Counted from the first letter of the stretch, positions 37,403 through 46,847 are shown. The stretch is 64,000 nt of DNA from Pseudomonadales bacterium (GCA_024234325.1 JACKOJ010000007.1:1-64000), one strand, 5' to 3'. Notes: generated by a model from the letters alone, not told the origin. Made by a program: numbers and translations.

Positions 37403-37873
37403 TCAGGCTCTGTGATAAGGGTGCGCGTTCAGAACGCTCCAGGCGCGGTAGACCTGTTCAGCGACGAGAATTCTAACCAATGGGTGCGGCAATGTTAATG
37501 CAGACAGCGACCATTTTTCGTCCGCTCTTTCGAGACAGGGCGCTCCCAGACCATCCGGCCCACCGACAAGCAGTGACAGATGCCGCCCTTCCAGCCGGAT
37601 GGCATCGAGGCGCTTTGCCAGCGCCTCTGTGCTGAGCACTTTGCCCCCGACCTCCAGAGCCACCACATAATCCTGCGGTTTCACCCGGCTGAGCAGCGCA
37701 TCGGACTCCTTGCGAATGGCCTGGGCGAGGTCGCCGCCCTTGCTGCGCATGCCCATCGGCACTTCCGTGACACTGAAACTGAAATCGGCAGGCAGGCGCT
37801 TGCTGTACTCGGCAACTCCGGCCTCCACCCACGCGGGCATCCGGGTACCGACCGACAGCAGGTTAATCTTCAT
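37403..37873 (-). CDS. rlmH: 23S rRNA pseudouridine-1915 N3-methyltransferase RlmH
   Basis: A 156-residue SPOUT methyltransferase. MKINLLSVGTRMPAWVEAGV, the LLVGGPDGL knot loop and the C-terminal LTLPHPLVRILVAEQVYRAW with the tail HPYHRA all match. It methylates pseudouridine 1915 in helix 69 of 23S rRNA. Its start overlaps the rsfS 3' end by 11 bases. Confidence 0.95.
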   Translation of the reverse strand: MKINLLSVGTRMPAWVEAGVAEYSKRLPADFSFSVTEVPMGMRSKGGDLAQAIRKESDALLSRVKPQDYVVALEVGGKVLSTEALAKRLDAIRLEGRHLSLLVGGPDGLGAPCLERADEKWSLSALTLPHPLVRILVAEQVYRAWSVLNAHPYHRA

Positions 37874-38285
37874 CCTTCACCGAAGGACTGACCGGAACCT
37901 CGCCGGGTTTAGAACCAAAGTTCCACAAATCCTCAAGGCTGTAGAGTGCGCGCGTTCGCGCCAGCATGATGTGCACGACCACTCCGCCAAGGTCCACCAG
38001 AATCCACTCGGCCTGGTCACGCCCCTCGTCTCCCAGAATGGGTTGCCCGGCTTCCTTGACCTGACGCGTCAGCTCCTCCGCCAATGAGCGCAGGTGCGTG
38101 GTTGAGGTGCCGGTGACAATCACCATGTAGTCGGTAATCTGTGTCAGTTCCTGCACATTGAGACAGACGATGTCCTGTCCTTTCATTTCCTCCAGAGCGT
38201 GTACGGCAAGCTGGGACAATTGTGTGGTATTCAAGCGAATGTGTTCCTCGGTCTGATTGGCTGGGGTGTCGCCCAGGGGCGACAC
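37863..38285 (-). CDS. rsfS: Ribosomal silencing factor RsfS
   Basis: A 140-residue RsfS/Iojap protein: KGQDIVCLNVQELTQITDYMVIVTGTSTTHLRSLAEEL and EWILVDLGGVVVHIMLARTRALYSLEDLW. It binds L14 on the large subunit and blocks subunit joining under starvation. The N-terminal ~15 residues are an extension. It lies 4 bases after nadD and overlaps rlmH, so the three are coupled. Confidence 0.94.
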   Translation of the reverse strand: MSPLGDTPANQTEEHIRLNTTQLSQLAVHALEEMKGQDIVCLNVQELTQITDYMVIVTGTSTTHLRSLAEELTRQVKEAGQPILGDEGRDQAEWILVDLGGVVVHIMLARTRALYSLEDLWNFGSKPGEVPVSPSVKDED

Positions 38286-38289
38286 CGGT

Positions 38290-38934
38290 TCATCGGGCAG
38301 TATACAGGCCCTTTTCCCTGATAAATTCCGCTACGGCAGGCGGCAGCAGGGCATCAACGTTCTCGCCACGCCGCAGGCACTCGCGCACCTGGGTGGACGA
38401 CAGTTCAATCTTCGGTTCGTCGAGACGCAGAATGCGCCCCTGCGGCACCGTAAACAGGCGTTCGGCTTCCGGCACCTGACGACACTGCAGATCCAGCGCC
38501 AGGTCTTCATTGAAAGAGACCTCGGGCCCCGGCCTGTTGAGCACCAGGATGTGCGCCAGCGCAAACAGGCCCTGCCACTGATGCCAGCCCGGCAGGCTGG
38601 CAAAGGCATCCACACCCAGCACCAGCACCAGCATCGCGCCGGGAAACTCCTCGGCCAGGGACAGCAGGGTATCCACGGTATAGGACACCCCACCGCGACG
38701 CAGCTCACGGTCATCCACCTTCAATTTCGGCTGCCCGGCCACCGCGAGACGCAGCATCTCAAGACGCGCAGTGGCATCCGCCAGCGCCGGCTCACGATGA
38801 TTGGGCTGCGCACAGGGAATCAGGTGCAGCGCGTCCAGATCCAGGGTTCTGATCGCGACATTCGCCGCCTCCAGATGCCCTCGATGCACGGGGTCAAACA
38901 TGCCCCCCATCACGCCAATTCTTCTGACTGCCAT
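38290..38934 (-). CDS. nadD: Nicotinate-nucleotide adenylyltransferase
   Basis: A 214-residue nucleotidyltransferase: GVMGGMFDPVHRGHLEAA (GxFxPxHxGH motif) and the C-terminal STQVRECLRRGENVDALLP. It makes deamido-NAD from nicotinate mononucleotide. It is 24 bases after proA and 4 before rsfS. holA, often its upstream neighbour, is elsewhere in the window. Confidence 0.94.
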   Translation of the reverse strand: MAVRRIGVMGGMFDPVHRGHLEAANVAIRTLDLDALHLIPCAQPNHREPALADATARLEMLRLAVAGQPKLKVDDRELRRGGVSYTVDTLLSLAEEFPGAMLVLVLGVDAFASLPGWHQWQGLFALAHILVLNRPGPEVSFNEDLALDLQCRQVPEAERLFTVPQGRILRLDEPKIELSSTQVRECLRRGENVDALLPPAVAEFIREKGLYTAR

Positions 38935-38958
38935 CGTGTTTGCTTCCTCTGCCCGGCA

Positions 38959-40272
38959 TCAGCCGCGAATCTGGCCGTCACCCAGCACGATGTATTTCTG
39001 CGAGGTCAGCCCTTCCAGGCCCACCGGCCCGCGGGCGTGCAGCTTGTCGGTGGAGATGCCGATCTCGGCACCCAGACCGTACTCAAAGCCGTCCGCAAAC
39101 CGCGTGGAGGCATTCACCATGACCGAACTGGAATCCACCTCACGCAGGAAACGCTGGGCACGGCTGTAGTCCTCGGTCACGATTGCCTCGGTATGCGCCG
39201 AGCTGTAAAGGGCAATATGATCCATGGCCTCGTCCAGCCCCGTCACCACTTTCACCGCCAGCACAGGCGCCAGGTACTCGGTTTCCCAGTCAGCCTCGGT
39301 CGCAGGAACGGCGCCTTTGAGCAGCGCCAGCGCCTGCGGACAGGCGCGCAGCTCCACACCTGCCTGGGTGTAGGCCTCGCCGAGCACAGGCAGCACACGC
39401 GCGGCTATGCCCTCCGCCACCAGCAGGGTCTCCATGGTGTTGCAGGTGCCATAGCGCGAGGTCTTGGCGTTGACTGCAATCTGCACGGCCTTCTGTTCGT
39501 CCGCGCGGTCGTCAATATAGACGTGACAATTGCCATCCAGGTGCTTGATCACGGGCACCCGTGCGTCAGCGGAAATCCGCTCGATCAGGGACTTGCCGCC
39601 GCGCGGCACGATGACGTCCACATACTCGGGCATGGTAATCAGTTCGCCCACCGCAGCACGGTCGGTCGTGCCCACGACCTGCACGGCGTGCGCATCGATG
39701 CCGGCCGCCTTCAGGCCCGTGGCAATACACTCGGCAATGGCCTGATTGGAATGGATGGACTCCGAACCGCCCCGCAGAATCACGGCATTGCCGGATTTCA
39801 GGCACAGGCTGGCGGCCTCGCAGGTCACGTTGGGACGGGATTCGTAGATGATGCCCACCACGCCGAGCGGCACCCGCATCTTGCCAACCTGGATACCGGA
39901 CGGGCGATAGCGCAGGTCCGTCACCTCACCAACCGGGTCGGGCAGGGCTGCCACCTGGCGCAGCCCCTCGATCATGTTGTCAATGCGAGCCGCCGTCAGC
40001 GCAAGACGATCCAGCATGGCGCTGTCCAGGCCCTTCTGCCGCCCTGCGGCCAGATCTTCCTCGTTCGCGCGGCTGATCAGGTCCCTGTGCGCATCAATCG
40101 CATCCGCAATTAGCAGCAGCGCGGCATTCTTCTGCGCAGTGTCCGCCCGGGCGACCACACGTGCTGCCGCGCGCGCCTGACGTCCCAACTGGGCCATATA
40201 GGCAGCGACGTCCAGGCCCGTTGCGGATGCCACGCCTGCTGCGGAAGAAAGTTCTGTCACTGTGCTGTTCAT
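38959..40272 (-). CDS. proA: Gamma-glutamyl phosphate reductase
   Basis: A 437-residue aldehyde-dehydrogenase-fold enzyme. VPLGVVGIIYESRPNVTCEAA, NAVILRGGSESIHSN and KTSRYGTCNTMETLLV with the catalytic Cys are conserved, and VNASTRFADGFEYGLGAEIG closes the active site. It reduces glutamyl-5-phosphate in proline synthesis. Probably co-transcribed with nadD, rsfS and rlmH. Confidence 0.95.
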   Translation of the reverse strand: MNSTVTELSSAAGVASATGLDVAAYMAQLGRQARAAARVVARADTAQKNAALLLIADAIDAHRDLISRANEEDLAAGRQKGLDSAMLDRLALTAARIDNMIEGLRQVAALPDPVGEVTDLRYRPSGIQVGKMRVPLGVVGIIYESRPNVTCEAASLCLKSGNAVILRGGSESIHSNQAIAECIATGLKAAGIDAHAVQVVGTTDRAAVGELITMPEYVDVIVPRGGKSLIERISADARVPVIKHLDGNCHVYIDDRADEQKAVQIAVNAKTSRYGTCNTMETLLVAEGIAARVLPVLGEAYTQAGVELRACPQALALLKGAVPATEADWETEYLAPVLAVKVVTGLDEAMDHIALYSSAHTEAIVTEDYSRAQRFLREVDSSSVMVNASTRFADGFEYGLGAEIGISTDKLHARGPVGLEGLTSQKYIVLGDGQIRG

Positions 40273-40386
40273 GGCAACCCCTTACCTGCAAAGCCCGGAC
40301 GCAGACCAACCGCAAACCCGGCTCCAAAAAAGGGCCGTATTATAGCCCCGGAGCATGGGTGCACACAAAGGATGAAGGACGTTCGT

Positions 40387-41367
40387 TCAAATCCCGTTCT
40401 GCAGGCTGAGTTCGGCGGGATAGGGCTGCATATACCAGGAGTCGCGGATGTACTCGTTGGGGAAGCGCCGGAAGTAGTGGTTGAGCAGGGTAATGGGCAC
40501 GATCAGGGGAATTTCACCCCGCTGGTAGCGGGCGAAAGCATCCCCCAGTTCCTGACGGTCGTCGGCATCCAGATGTGGGCGCAGATAGCCCTGCACATGC
40601 TGCAGCACATTGACGTGACGCCCGCGGGTCGCGGGTTCCCTCAGGGCGACCATGAGCTCGCGCAGATAGCGCACGGAGACCTCGGCCAGATTCTCCCGCG
40701 TCGCCCCGGCCACCAGCGGACCGAGACTGCGGTAGGCCGGAATGCTGTGGCTCATGAGGACCAGCTTGTGCCGGGCATGAAACCGCACCAGGGCGCCAAC
40801 GCTGATCCCCTCTCGAAGCATCTCGCGCCAGCGCCACATCACGTAAACACGCTGAATGAAATTCTCCCGCAGGCCCGGGTCCCCAAGACGCCCCTCCTCT
40901 TCCACGGGGAGATCGGGAAAATTGCGCATGAGCGTGGCAGCGTAGATGCCGACACCGTCGCGGCGGGGAAAGTCCCCCTCGTAAACCTTGACGCGCTCCA
41001 TGCCGCAACTGGGCGAGGCATTCTTCAGGATGTAGCCGCACAGGTCCTGATGCCAGTGGGCCTGCTCGTCGGCGCAGGTGCGCAGGGCATCGGTATGATC
41101 CACTGCAGAATCGACCGTGGAGACACAGTGCACACCATCCTCCCGCGCCACCAGGCGAATCGGGCGGCGCGGCACTCCCAGGCCAATGGACATTTCGGGG
41201 CAGAAGGGTCGAAACTCGAAATAGCGCCCCAGCGTCTTCTCCACAAAGGAGTCGAGCTTGTGCTGGCCGTCAAAGCGCACCTTTTCTCCCAGCAGGCAAC
41301 TGCTGATGCCGACGGGAATGAGGCCGGAATCAACCCTGGAAGCTTCCGTTGATGAGCTCACAAGCAC
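40387..41367 (-). CDS. DUF523 (TudS-like) plus DUF1722 fusion protein
   Basis: A 326-residue two-domain protein. The first half is DUF523: GISSCLLGEKVRFDG, RPFCPEMSIGLGVPR and NASPSCGMERVKVY, with three Cys positioned for an oxygen-sensitive Fe-S cluster. DUF523 includes the 2-thiouracil desulfidase TudS. The second half is DUF1722 (HARHKLVLMSHS, LLNHYFRRFPNEYIRDSWYM-type ending), as in E. coli YbgA. It may remove sulfur from thio-modified bases; substrate and cluster are inferred. Confidence 0.85.
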   Translation of the reverse strand: MLVSSSTEASRVDSGLIPVGISSCLLGEKVRFDGQHKLDSFVEKTLGRYFEFRPFCPEMSIGLGVPRRPIRLVAREDGVHCVSTVDSAVDHTDALRTCADEQAHWHQDLCGYILKNASPSCGMERVKVYEGDFPRRDGVGIYAATLMRNFPDLPVEEEGRLGDPGLRENFIQRVYVMWRWREMLREGISVGALVRFHARHKLVLMSHSIPAYRSLGPLVAGATRENLAEVSVRYLRELMVALREPATRGRHVNVLQHVQGYLRPHLDADDRQELGDAFARYQRGEIPLIVPITLLNHYFRRFPNEYIRDSWYMQPYPAELSLQNGI

Positions 41368-41388
41368 TCTCCGACGCAGCCGCAGCGT

Positions 41389-41919
41389 CTAGCGCAGACT
41401 GCGGACGGCGCTTTCATCTTCCTGGGTCGCATAGGAGGCGACGATCTTGTCAACTTCCTCCCGGAACCCCGGAGAATAATTGAGGCGTGTTGCCTTCCAG
41501 GAGTTCCGGTTATGCACATTGCGCATCATGTCGTGCCAGCGATTCATGCGCGGCTCGAACTCGTCGCGGTCAAACAGCCCCTGCTGGAACTGGTAATAGG
41601 AGTTCTCCCACTCACGCCACACCCCTGCCAGAAAATAGGCATACTGGGTTCCTTCGCCGGGCGTCAGGGCTTCGCCGGCGCTGACCTTGGCAATGGTGTC
41701 GGCAAGGTCAATCTCGGTGGCCACCCACTCGGAGAACATCATCTGCTTCTCCGAAATGGAGTCCCGCGTCTGCGAGCGCATCATGTCGGTATTCTGGCGA
41801 ATCTCCAGCCCCAGAAAGACAATACCGAGAATCACGGCGATACTCGCCGATAGATTCATCCAGTCGACTGCCTTGGCCTTGGAGTCCGGCTTGCCGTCTT
41901 CACCCTGCTCTGTCGTCAT
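41389..41919 (-). CDS. Uncharacterised single-pass membrane protein
   Basis: A 176-residue protein not recognised. One hydrophobic segment (SASIAVILGIVFLGLEI, about residues 24-40) is followed by a hydrophilic, tryptophan- and tyrosine-rich helical region (FLAGVWREWENSYYQFQQGLFD). Proteins of this outline (short tail, one helix, cytosolic helical domain) are common in marine gammaproteobacteria without a known role. Its 5' end overlaps the GIY-YIG gene by 20 bases, so it belongs to the same transcript. Confidence 0.6.
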   Translation of the reverse strand: MTTEQGEDGKPDSKAKAVDWMNLSASIAVILGIVFLGLEIRQNTDMMRSQTRDSISEKQMMFSEWVATEIDLADTIAKVSAGEALTPGEGTQYAYFLAGVWREWENSYYQFQQGLFDRDEFEPRMNRWHDMMRNVHNRNSWKATRLNYSPGFREEVDKIVASYATQEDESAVRSLR

Positions 41920-42238
41920 GTTTGTCCCTGCATCCCGAGTCGGTTGTTATTGTGGTACCGAACAGCTCCAGCAGCGAAATACTACCGGAGATAAGCGTTT
42001 CTTTCACTTCCCGAGGCAACGCCTTGACCTGTCGCTCCAGCCTTGTCGCCGCAGAGCGGTCGCCAGCCGGCGCCTGGAACACCAGCTCCAGCGGCCCCTT
42101 GCCACGCAGAAAACGCGCCGCCAGTTTACCCCCGGATTCATGCTCCTGATAACGCCGCGCAACATCGGTGCTGATCCCCGTGTACAGCGTGCCGTTGCGA
42201 CAGCGAATCATGTACAGACTCCAGGGCTTGCTCGTCAT
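41900..42238 (-). CDS. GIY-YIG nuclease-domain protein
   Basis: A 112-residue UPF0213-like protein: WSLYMIRCRNGTLYTGISTDVARRYQEHESG has the paired Tyr/Gly strands and the Arg of the GIY-YIG fold, and the YE..KA..EI-like helix is present. Small stand-alone members are widespread; the DNA or RNA target is unknown. Start ATG 42238 overlaps the upstream MBL gene's stop as ATGA. A reading from 42259 is less likely. Confidence 0.8.
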   Translation of the reverse strand: MTSKPWSLYMIRCRNGTLYTGISTDVARRYQEHESGGKLAARFLRGKGPLELVFQAPAGDRSAATRLERQVKALPREVKETLISGSISLLELFGTTITTDSGCRDKHDDRAG

Positions 42239-43092
42239 GCCGGCGGCACTCGTTGCCACAGTTCCCGGGTCTGGGAGGCCAGCCCCTCCTGCTCCAGCTT
42301 TATCAGGTGCGCCAGCAGAGTACGTTGCGCCCAGGGCAGCAGATGAGCCGGAACGTCATCGTAAACACGTTCGGTAAGGGCAGGCAGGCTGCTCGCGGAA
42401 TCCAGGGCTGCCAGCGCGCGGAGTACCTTCTGCTCCCGGTGCTCGCGATGGCGAATCAGCTTCTGGATCACCTCCTGCGGCTTGTCCATGATCCGCCCAT
42501 GGGCGGGAGCCAGGGCCTGCAACGCCTCCCCTTCCAGGCGCCGCAGCGAATCCAGATAGGCCTTCATGCTGCCATCGGGCGGCAGAATCACCGGGGTCAT
42601 GCCCTCCAGGATATGATCGCCCGTAAACAGCATGCCATCAGGCTCCAGCAGAAAACACAGGTGATTGGAGACATGCCCAGGCGTATGCAACAACCGCATG
42701 CTGAAGCCATCCAGGGCAATGCGCTCGTTGTCGTGGTAATCGCGTGAAGGGCAGAAACTCGGGTCCTGCCGGCTGCCCTCGGGAACCGGCAGCCCGATGA
42801 CCGGCGCCTGAATCCAGTTCAGCAGCAGGGCCGTAGCGGGAGAATGATCGCTGTGGGTGTGGGTGACAAAGATGCCATCCACCGGACGCCCCCCAATCAC
42901 CCGCAGCAGGGAATCAATATGGGCAGGGTCCGCTGGCCCCGGATCCACAATGGCAAGCCGCTGTCCACCGACGACGTAGCTGTTGGTGCCGGGCCCGGTC
43001 ATCGCCCCGCCATTGGGCGCGAGCACGCGAAATACCGGGATATCGCCCCGCCCCACGGACACCGCTGCGCCCACCTGAAAGTCTGCCTGCAA
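42235..43092 (-). CDS. Metallo-beta-lactamase-fold hydrolase (LACTB2-like)
   Basis: A 285-residue MBL protein: VDPGPADPAH, the metal motif THTHSDHSPAT, HTPGHVSNHLCFLLE and FTGDHILEG. A C-terminal winged-helix-like region (HREHREQKVLRALA) is shared with the LACTB2/hydroxyacylglutathione hydrolase-like subgroup. The substrate, thioester or nucleic acid, is not determined. First gene of a three-gene overlapping unit (MBL, GIY-YIG, membrane protein). Confidence 0.87.
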   Translation of the reverse strand: MQADFQVGAAVSVGRGDIPVFRVLAPNGGAMTGPGTNSYVVGGQRLAIVDPGPADPAHIDSLLRVIGGRPVDGIFVTHTHSDHSPATALLLNWIQAPVIGLPVPEGSRQDPSFCPSRDYHDNERIALDGFSMRLLHTPGHVSNHLCFLLEPDGMLFTGDHILEGMTPVILPPDGSMKAYLDSLRRLEGEALQALAPAHGRIMDKPQEVIQKLIRHREHREQKVLRALAALDSASSLPALTERVYDDVPAHLLPWAQRTLLAHLIKLEQEGLASQTRELWQRVPPA

Positions 43093-43375
43093 GATGCCCC
43101 CTTCCGCGCCGGCACGGTCCCGGCGCTGAACGCATCATAACGAGTTTGAGGCACGGACAAAACCCGGGCCACGCGCGTTGAACGCCCATACGCAAAGCTG
43201 GCATTTCGGGGCGATTCAGGATATAAAGTGCGCTTTTCAAAACCCCAGCGCGTGTGCATAGATTGATCCTTACCCGTGTCCTCAGTGTTCCCCGTTTTAC
43301 TCTGCGATTCGACGAAGTATCCTGCCTAATGCGCGCTGTTACGGTGTAATGCCAAACAACGACAAGGTAACCACG

Positions 43376-44554
43376 ATGTTCAAAATCAAGACCTTCAATC
43401 AGATCTCGAGCAAGGGGCTCACCCGCTTTCCCGGTTCCTACGAAGTAGGCCCGGAAGTCGCAGGTGAGGACGCCATTCTGGTCAGAAGTCACAAGCTGCA
43501 GGACAGTGACACCAGCGCTACCCTGCGTGCCGTGGCGCGCGCCGGGGCCGGCGTCAACAACGTGCCGGTCGCGTCCTGCACCGAAAAGGGCATCGTGGTG
43601 TTCAACACGCCGGGCGCCAACGCCAACGCCGTGAAGGAACTGGTGCTGTGCGGCCTGCTGCTGTCTTCCCGTGGCATTCTGCCCGGCATCGGCTACGTCA
43701 ACTCCCTCGGCGACATGGACGACAACGCGGCCATGTCCAAGCTGTTAGAGAAAGAGAAGAGCCGCTTCAAGGGTTCCGAGATTGCTGGCAAGACACTGGG
43801 CATCGTCGGCCTGGGCGCCATCGGCTCCCTGGTCGCGGAAATGGCGATCGGTCTGGGCATGAAGGTTCTGGGTTATGACCCGGCCCTGTCTGTGGACGCT
43901 GCGTGGCGCCTGCCGAACCAGGTGCGCAAGATCGAGAATCTGAGCGCCCTGCTGGCCAACTCTGACTTCGTGAGCCTGCACCTGCCGGTGCTGGACAGCA
44001 CGCGCAACCTGATCGATGCCGCCGCCGTGGCCAGCATGAAGTCCGATCTGTGCCTGCTGAATTTCTCCCGCGACGAGATCGTGAACACCCAGGCGATCGT
44101 GGACGGCCTGAACCAGAAGCAGATCCGCATGTACGTGGCAGACTTCCCGTGCAAGGAACTCATCGGGCGCGACGACGTGATCCTGATGCCGCACATCGGC
44201 GCCAGCACGGACGAGGCGGAAGAAAACTGCGCCGTCATGGCCGCGGATCAACTGATCGACTTCCTGGAAAACGGCAACATCAAGAACTCCGTCAACTTCC
44301 CCAACCTGGCGCTCGACCGTGCCAAGGATGCGCCGAAGGGAACGCGGCTGGCCATCAGCAACAAGAACGTGCCCAAGATGCTGGGCCAGATTCTCTCCGT
44401 GCTGGCGGATCAGAACATCAACGTCATCGACATGATCAACCGCAGCCGCAACGAGATCGCCTACAACCTGATCGACGTGGAATCCCGTCCGTCCGATGCC
44501 GCCCTGGCCAGCATCGCCGGGATCCAGGACGTCATCAAGGTCACGGTGCTCTGA
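43376..44554 (+). CDS. serA: D-3-phosphoglycerate dehydrogenase
   Basis: A 392-residue dehydrogenase. AVARAGAGVNNVPV, the NAD-binding GKTLGIVGLGAIGSLVAE, and the catalytic Arg/Glu/His set (FSRDEIV, the DFPCKE stretch, MPHIGASTDEAEENC) are visible. A C-terminal ACT domain (LAVSNKN-like region to VTVL) could sense serine. It makes phosphohydroxypyruvate in serine synthesis. Start ATG 43376 follows AAGG; an ATG at 43349 is upstream. It is 37 bases before serC, so the two form an operon. Codon use is strongly biased, suggesting high expression. Confidence 0.92.
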   Translation: MFKIKTFNQISSKGLTRFPGSYEVGPEVAGEDAILVRSHKLQDSDTSATLRAVARAGAGVNNVPVASCTEKGIVVFNTPGANANAVKELVLCGLLLSSRGILPGIGYVNSLGDMDDNAAMSKLLEKEKSRFKGSEIAGKTLGIVGLGAIGSLVAEMAIGLGMKVLGYDPALSVDAAWRLPNQVRKIENLSALLANSDFVSLHLPVLDSTRNLIDAAAVASMKSDLCLLNFSRDEIVNTQAIVDGLNQKQIRMYVADFPCKELIGRDDVILMPHIGASTDEAEENCAVMAADQLIDFLENGNIKNSVNFPNLALDRAKDAPKGTRLAISNKNVPKMLGQILSVLADQNINVIDMINRSRNEIAYNLIDVESRPSDAALASIAGIQDVIKVTVL

Positions 44555-44591
44555 GAAACGAATCACTCACTAGCAACAGCAGGACTACACT

Positions 44592-45680
44592 ATGAAACGC
44601 GTATTCAATTTTGGTGCCGGCCCCGCCATGCTGCCTACCTCCGTCATGGAGAAGGCGCGTGACGAGTTTCTGGACTACAAGGGCCTGGGGGCCGGACTGA
44701 TCGAAATCAGCCACCGCTCCAAGGAATTTGACGCCGTCATCGACAGAACCGATGCGCTGTTCCGCGAGCTGTCCGGCCTGCCGGACAACTACCGCATCCT
44801 GTACGTGCACGGCGGTGCGCAGATGCAGTTCTCTGCCATCCCGATGAACCTGATCGGCCTGAACCCGGCGCACAAGGCGGCCTATGTCGAGACCGGCAAC
44901 TTCGCGTCCATCGCGCGCAAGGAAGCCCAGCGTTACGGCAAGATCACCGTGGCAGCCACCAGCGAGAGCACCAATTTCGACCGCATCCCCGCGTTCGACC
45001 CGGCCACGCTGGATGCCGACACGTCCTATGTGCACATCACCGGCAACAACACGATCTTCGGCACACGCTGGAACCAGTTCCCCGACACGGGCAAGATTCC
45101 GCTGGTGGCGGACATGACGTCCGAGCTGCTGTCCCGCAAGCTCGACTACAACCAGTTCGGCGCCATCTTCGCCGGCCTGCAGAAGAACCTCGGCCCGGCC
45201 GGCCTCGCCGTCGTGCTGATCCGGGAAGACCTGCTCGGCCATGCGCTGCCCTACACGCCCGCGCTGCTGGATTATGCCGTTTACGACAAGAGCCACTCCC
45301 TGCAGAATACCAACAACACCTTCGCCATCTACATGATGTGCCTGGTGCTGGAATGGCTGAAGGAACAGGGCGGCGTGGACGTGATCGAGGCCCGCAACGA
45401 GCAGAAAGCCAAGCTGATTTACGACGCCATCGATGGCAGCGACTTCTACATTGGCTCTGCCCAGCAGGCGGACCGCTCCATCATGAACGTGACCTTCAAC
45501 CTGGCCAAGCCGGAGCTGAGCGACACCTTCCTGAGCGAAGCGAACAAGCAGGGGCTGTACGCCCTCAAGGGTCACCGCCTCGTGGGCGGCATCCGCGCCT
45601 CCATCTACAACGCCATGCCGGTCGAAGGCTGCGAGGCGCTTGTCGCCTTCATGAAGGACTTCGAAAAGCGCAACGGCTGA
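44592..45680 (+). CDS. serC: Phosphoserine aminotransferase
   Basis: A 362-residue class V aminotransferase. FNFGAGPAMLPTSVMEKA at the start, HGGAQMQFSAIPMNL, NNTIFGTRW, and GLQKNLGPAGLAVV with the PLP Lys are conserved. It converts phosphohydroxypyruvate to phosphoserine and follows serA directly, giving two consecutive pathway steps in one operon. A GC-rich hairpin follows. Confidence 0.95.
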   Translation: MKRVFNFGAGPAMLPTSVMEKARDEFLDYKGLGAGLIEISHRSKEFDAVIDRTDALFRELSGLPDNYRILYVHGGAQMQFSAIPMNLIGLNPAHKAAYVETGNFASIARKEAQRYGKITVAATSESTNFDRIPAFDPATLDADTSYVHITGNNTIFGTRWNQFPDTGKIPLVADMTSELLSRKLDYNQFGAIFAGLQKNLGPAGLAVVLIREDLLGHALPYTPALLDYAVYDKSHSLQNTNNTFAIYMMCLVLEWLKEQGGVDVIEARNEQKAKLIYDAIDGSDFYIGSAQQADRSIMNVTFNLAKPELSDTFLSEANKQGLYALKGHRLVGGIRASIYNAMPVEGCEALVAFMKDFEKRNG

Positions 45681-45688
45681 TCGTTTCC

Positions 45689-45710
45689 GGGGGGCACTGC
45701 CGTGCCCCCC
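45689..45710 (+). terminator. Hairpin after serC
   Basis: GGGGGGCAC (45689-45697) pairs with GTGCCCCCC (45702-45710) around a 4-base loop, 9 bases after the serC stop. A short pyrimidine stretch follows but no clean T-run. It likely reduces read-through into dinB. Confidence 0.55.
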
Positions 45711-45732
45711 GACTTCGCTTTACAATGGCGGC

Positions 45733-46830
45733 ATGACTGCCACACCCCGAAAAATCATTCACTGCGACTGCGACTGCTTCTACGCCTCCATCGAGATGCG
45801 GGACAACCCTGCCTATGCCGGAAAACCGCTGGCCGTAGGCGGCAGCCCCGAGCGCCGCGGTGTCGTTGCCACCTGCAATTACGAGGCACGCAGGTTCGGC
45901 ATTCATTCCGCCATGCCCATGGCCACCGCCCTGCGGCACTGCCCGCACCTGACCGTCGTGTTTCCACGTATGGAACGCTACCGCGAGGCGTCCCGGGCCG
46001 TGCACCGCATCTTCCGTGACTACACCGCGCTGATCGAACCCCTGTCCCTGGACGAAGCCTATCTGGACGTCACCGAAGCGACGGCCTGCCAGGGCAGCGC
46101 GACCCTGATTGCCGAAGAGATTCGCCGCCGGGTGCGGGAGGAAGTGGGCATCACCATCTCCGCCGGCATCGCCCCGAACAAATTCATCGCCAAGGTCGCC
46201 AGCGACTGGAACAAGCCCGACGGGCAATACGTGGTCACACCCGCCCAGATCGATGCCTTCGTCAGGGCCCTGCCCGTGAAAAAAATCTTCGGCGTCGGCA
46301 AGGTCACTGCGGGACGCCTGAACAGCATGGGCGTGCACACCTGCGAGGATCTGCGCGCCTACGACAGCACGCAGTTAACAGAGCACTTCGGCAGTTTTGG
46401 TGAACGACTCTACCGCCTGTGTCGCGGCATCGACGAACGCCCGGTGAATACCGAACGCATCCGCAAATCCCTCAGCGTGGAGAACACCTACGCGACGGAC
46501 CTGCCCGATCTCGCGGCCTGCCTTGAACGCCTGCCGGAACTGCACGAACAACTGGAGGCACGACTTGCTCATGTCACCCACGACTACCGCGTCAGCAAGA
46601 AGTACATGAAGCTGAAGTTCAAGGATTTCGTCAGCACCACCATCGAGATGATGTCCGACGATACGCAGCTCGCGGACTACATCAGCTTGTGCGGTGATGC
46701 CTTCGCCCGCGGCAACCGCCCCGTCCGCCTGCTCGGCCTGGGCGTGAAACTCGAACCCTTGCTGCCAAAGGCAAACAGCAGCGATCACGCCCACCCCCGC
46801 AAAAGACAGTTGCCATTGCGACTCGACTAG
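45733..46830 (+). CDS. dinB: DNA polymerase IV (translesion)
   Basis: A 365-residue Y-family polymerase: CDCDCFYASIEMRDNP and SLDEAYLDVTEA supply the catalytic acidic residues; GVGKVTAGRLNSMG is the helix-hairpin-helix, and a little-finger domain follows. It copies past lesions at the cost of fidelity. I see no clear LexA box in the short gap after serC. Confidence 0.94.
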   Translation: MTATPRKIIHCDCDCFYASIEMRDNPAYAGKPLAVGGSPERRGVVATCNYEARRFGIHSAMPMATALRHCPHLTVVFPRMERYREASRAVHRIFRDYTALIEPLSLDEAYLDVTEATACQGSATLIAEEIRRRVREEVGITISAGIAPNKFIAKVASDWNKPDGQYVVTPAQIDAFVRALPVKKIFGVGKVTAGRLNSMGVHTCEDLRAYDSTQLTEHFGSFGERLYRLCRGIDERPVNTERIRKSLSVENTYATDLPDLAACLERLPELHEQLEARLAHVTHDYRVSKKYMKLKFKDFVSTTIEMMSDDTQLADYISLCGDAFARGNRPVRLLGLGVKLEPLLPKANSSDHAHPRKRQLPLRLD

Positions 46831-46847
46831 CGCAGAGTTTTGCCCCT

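Noticed and set aside
38257..40113. 618-residue forward frame opposite nadD and proA
   Set aside because: Shadow of two well-identified genes.
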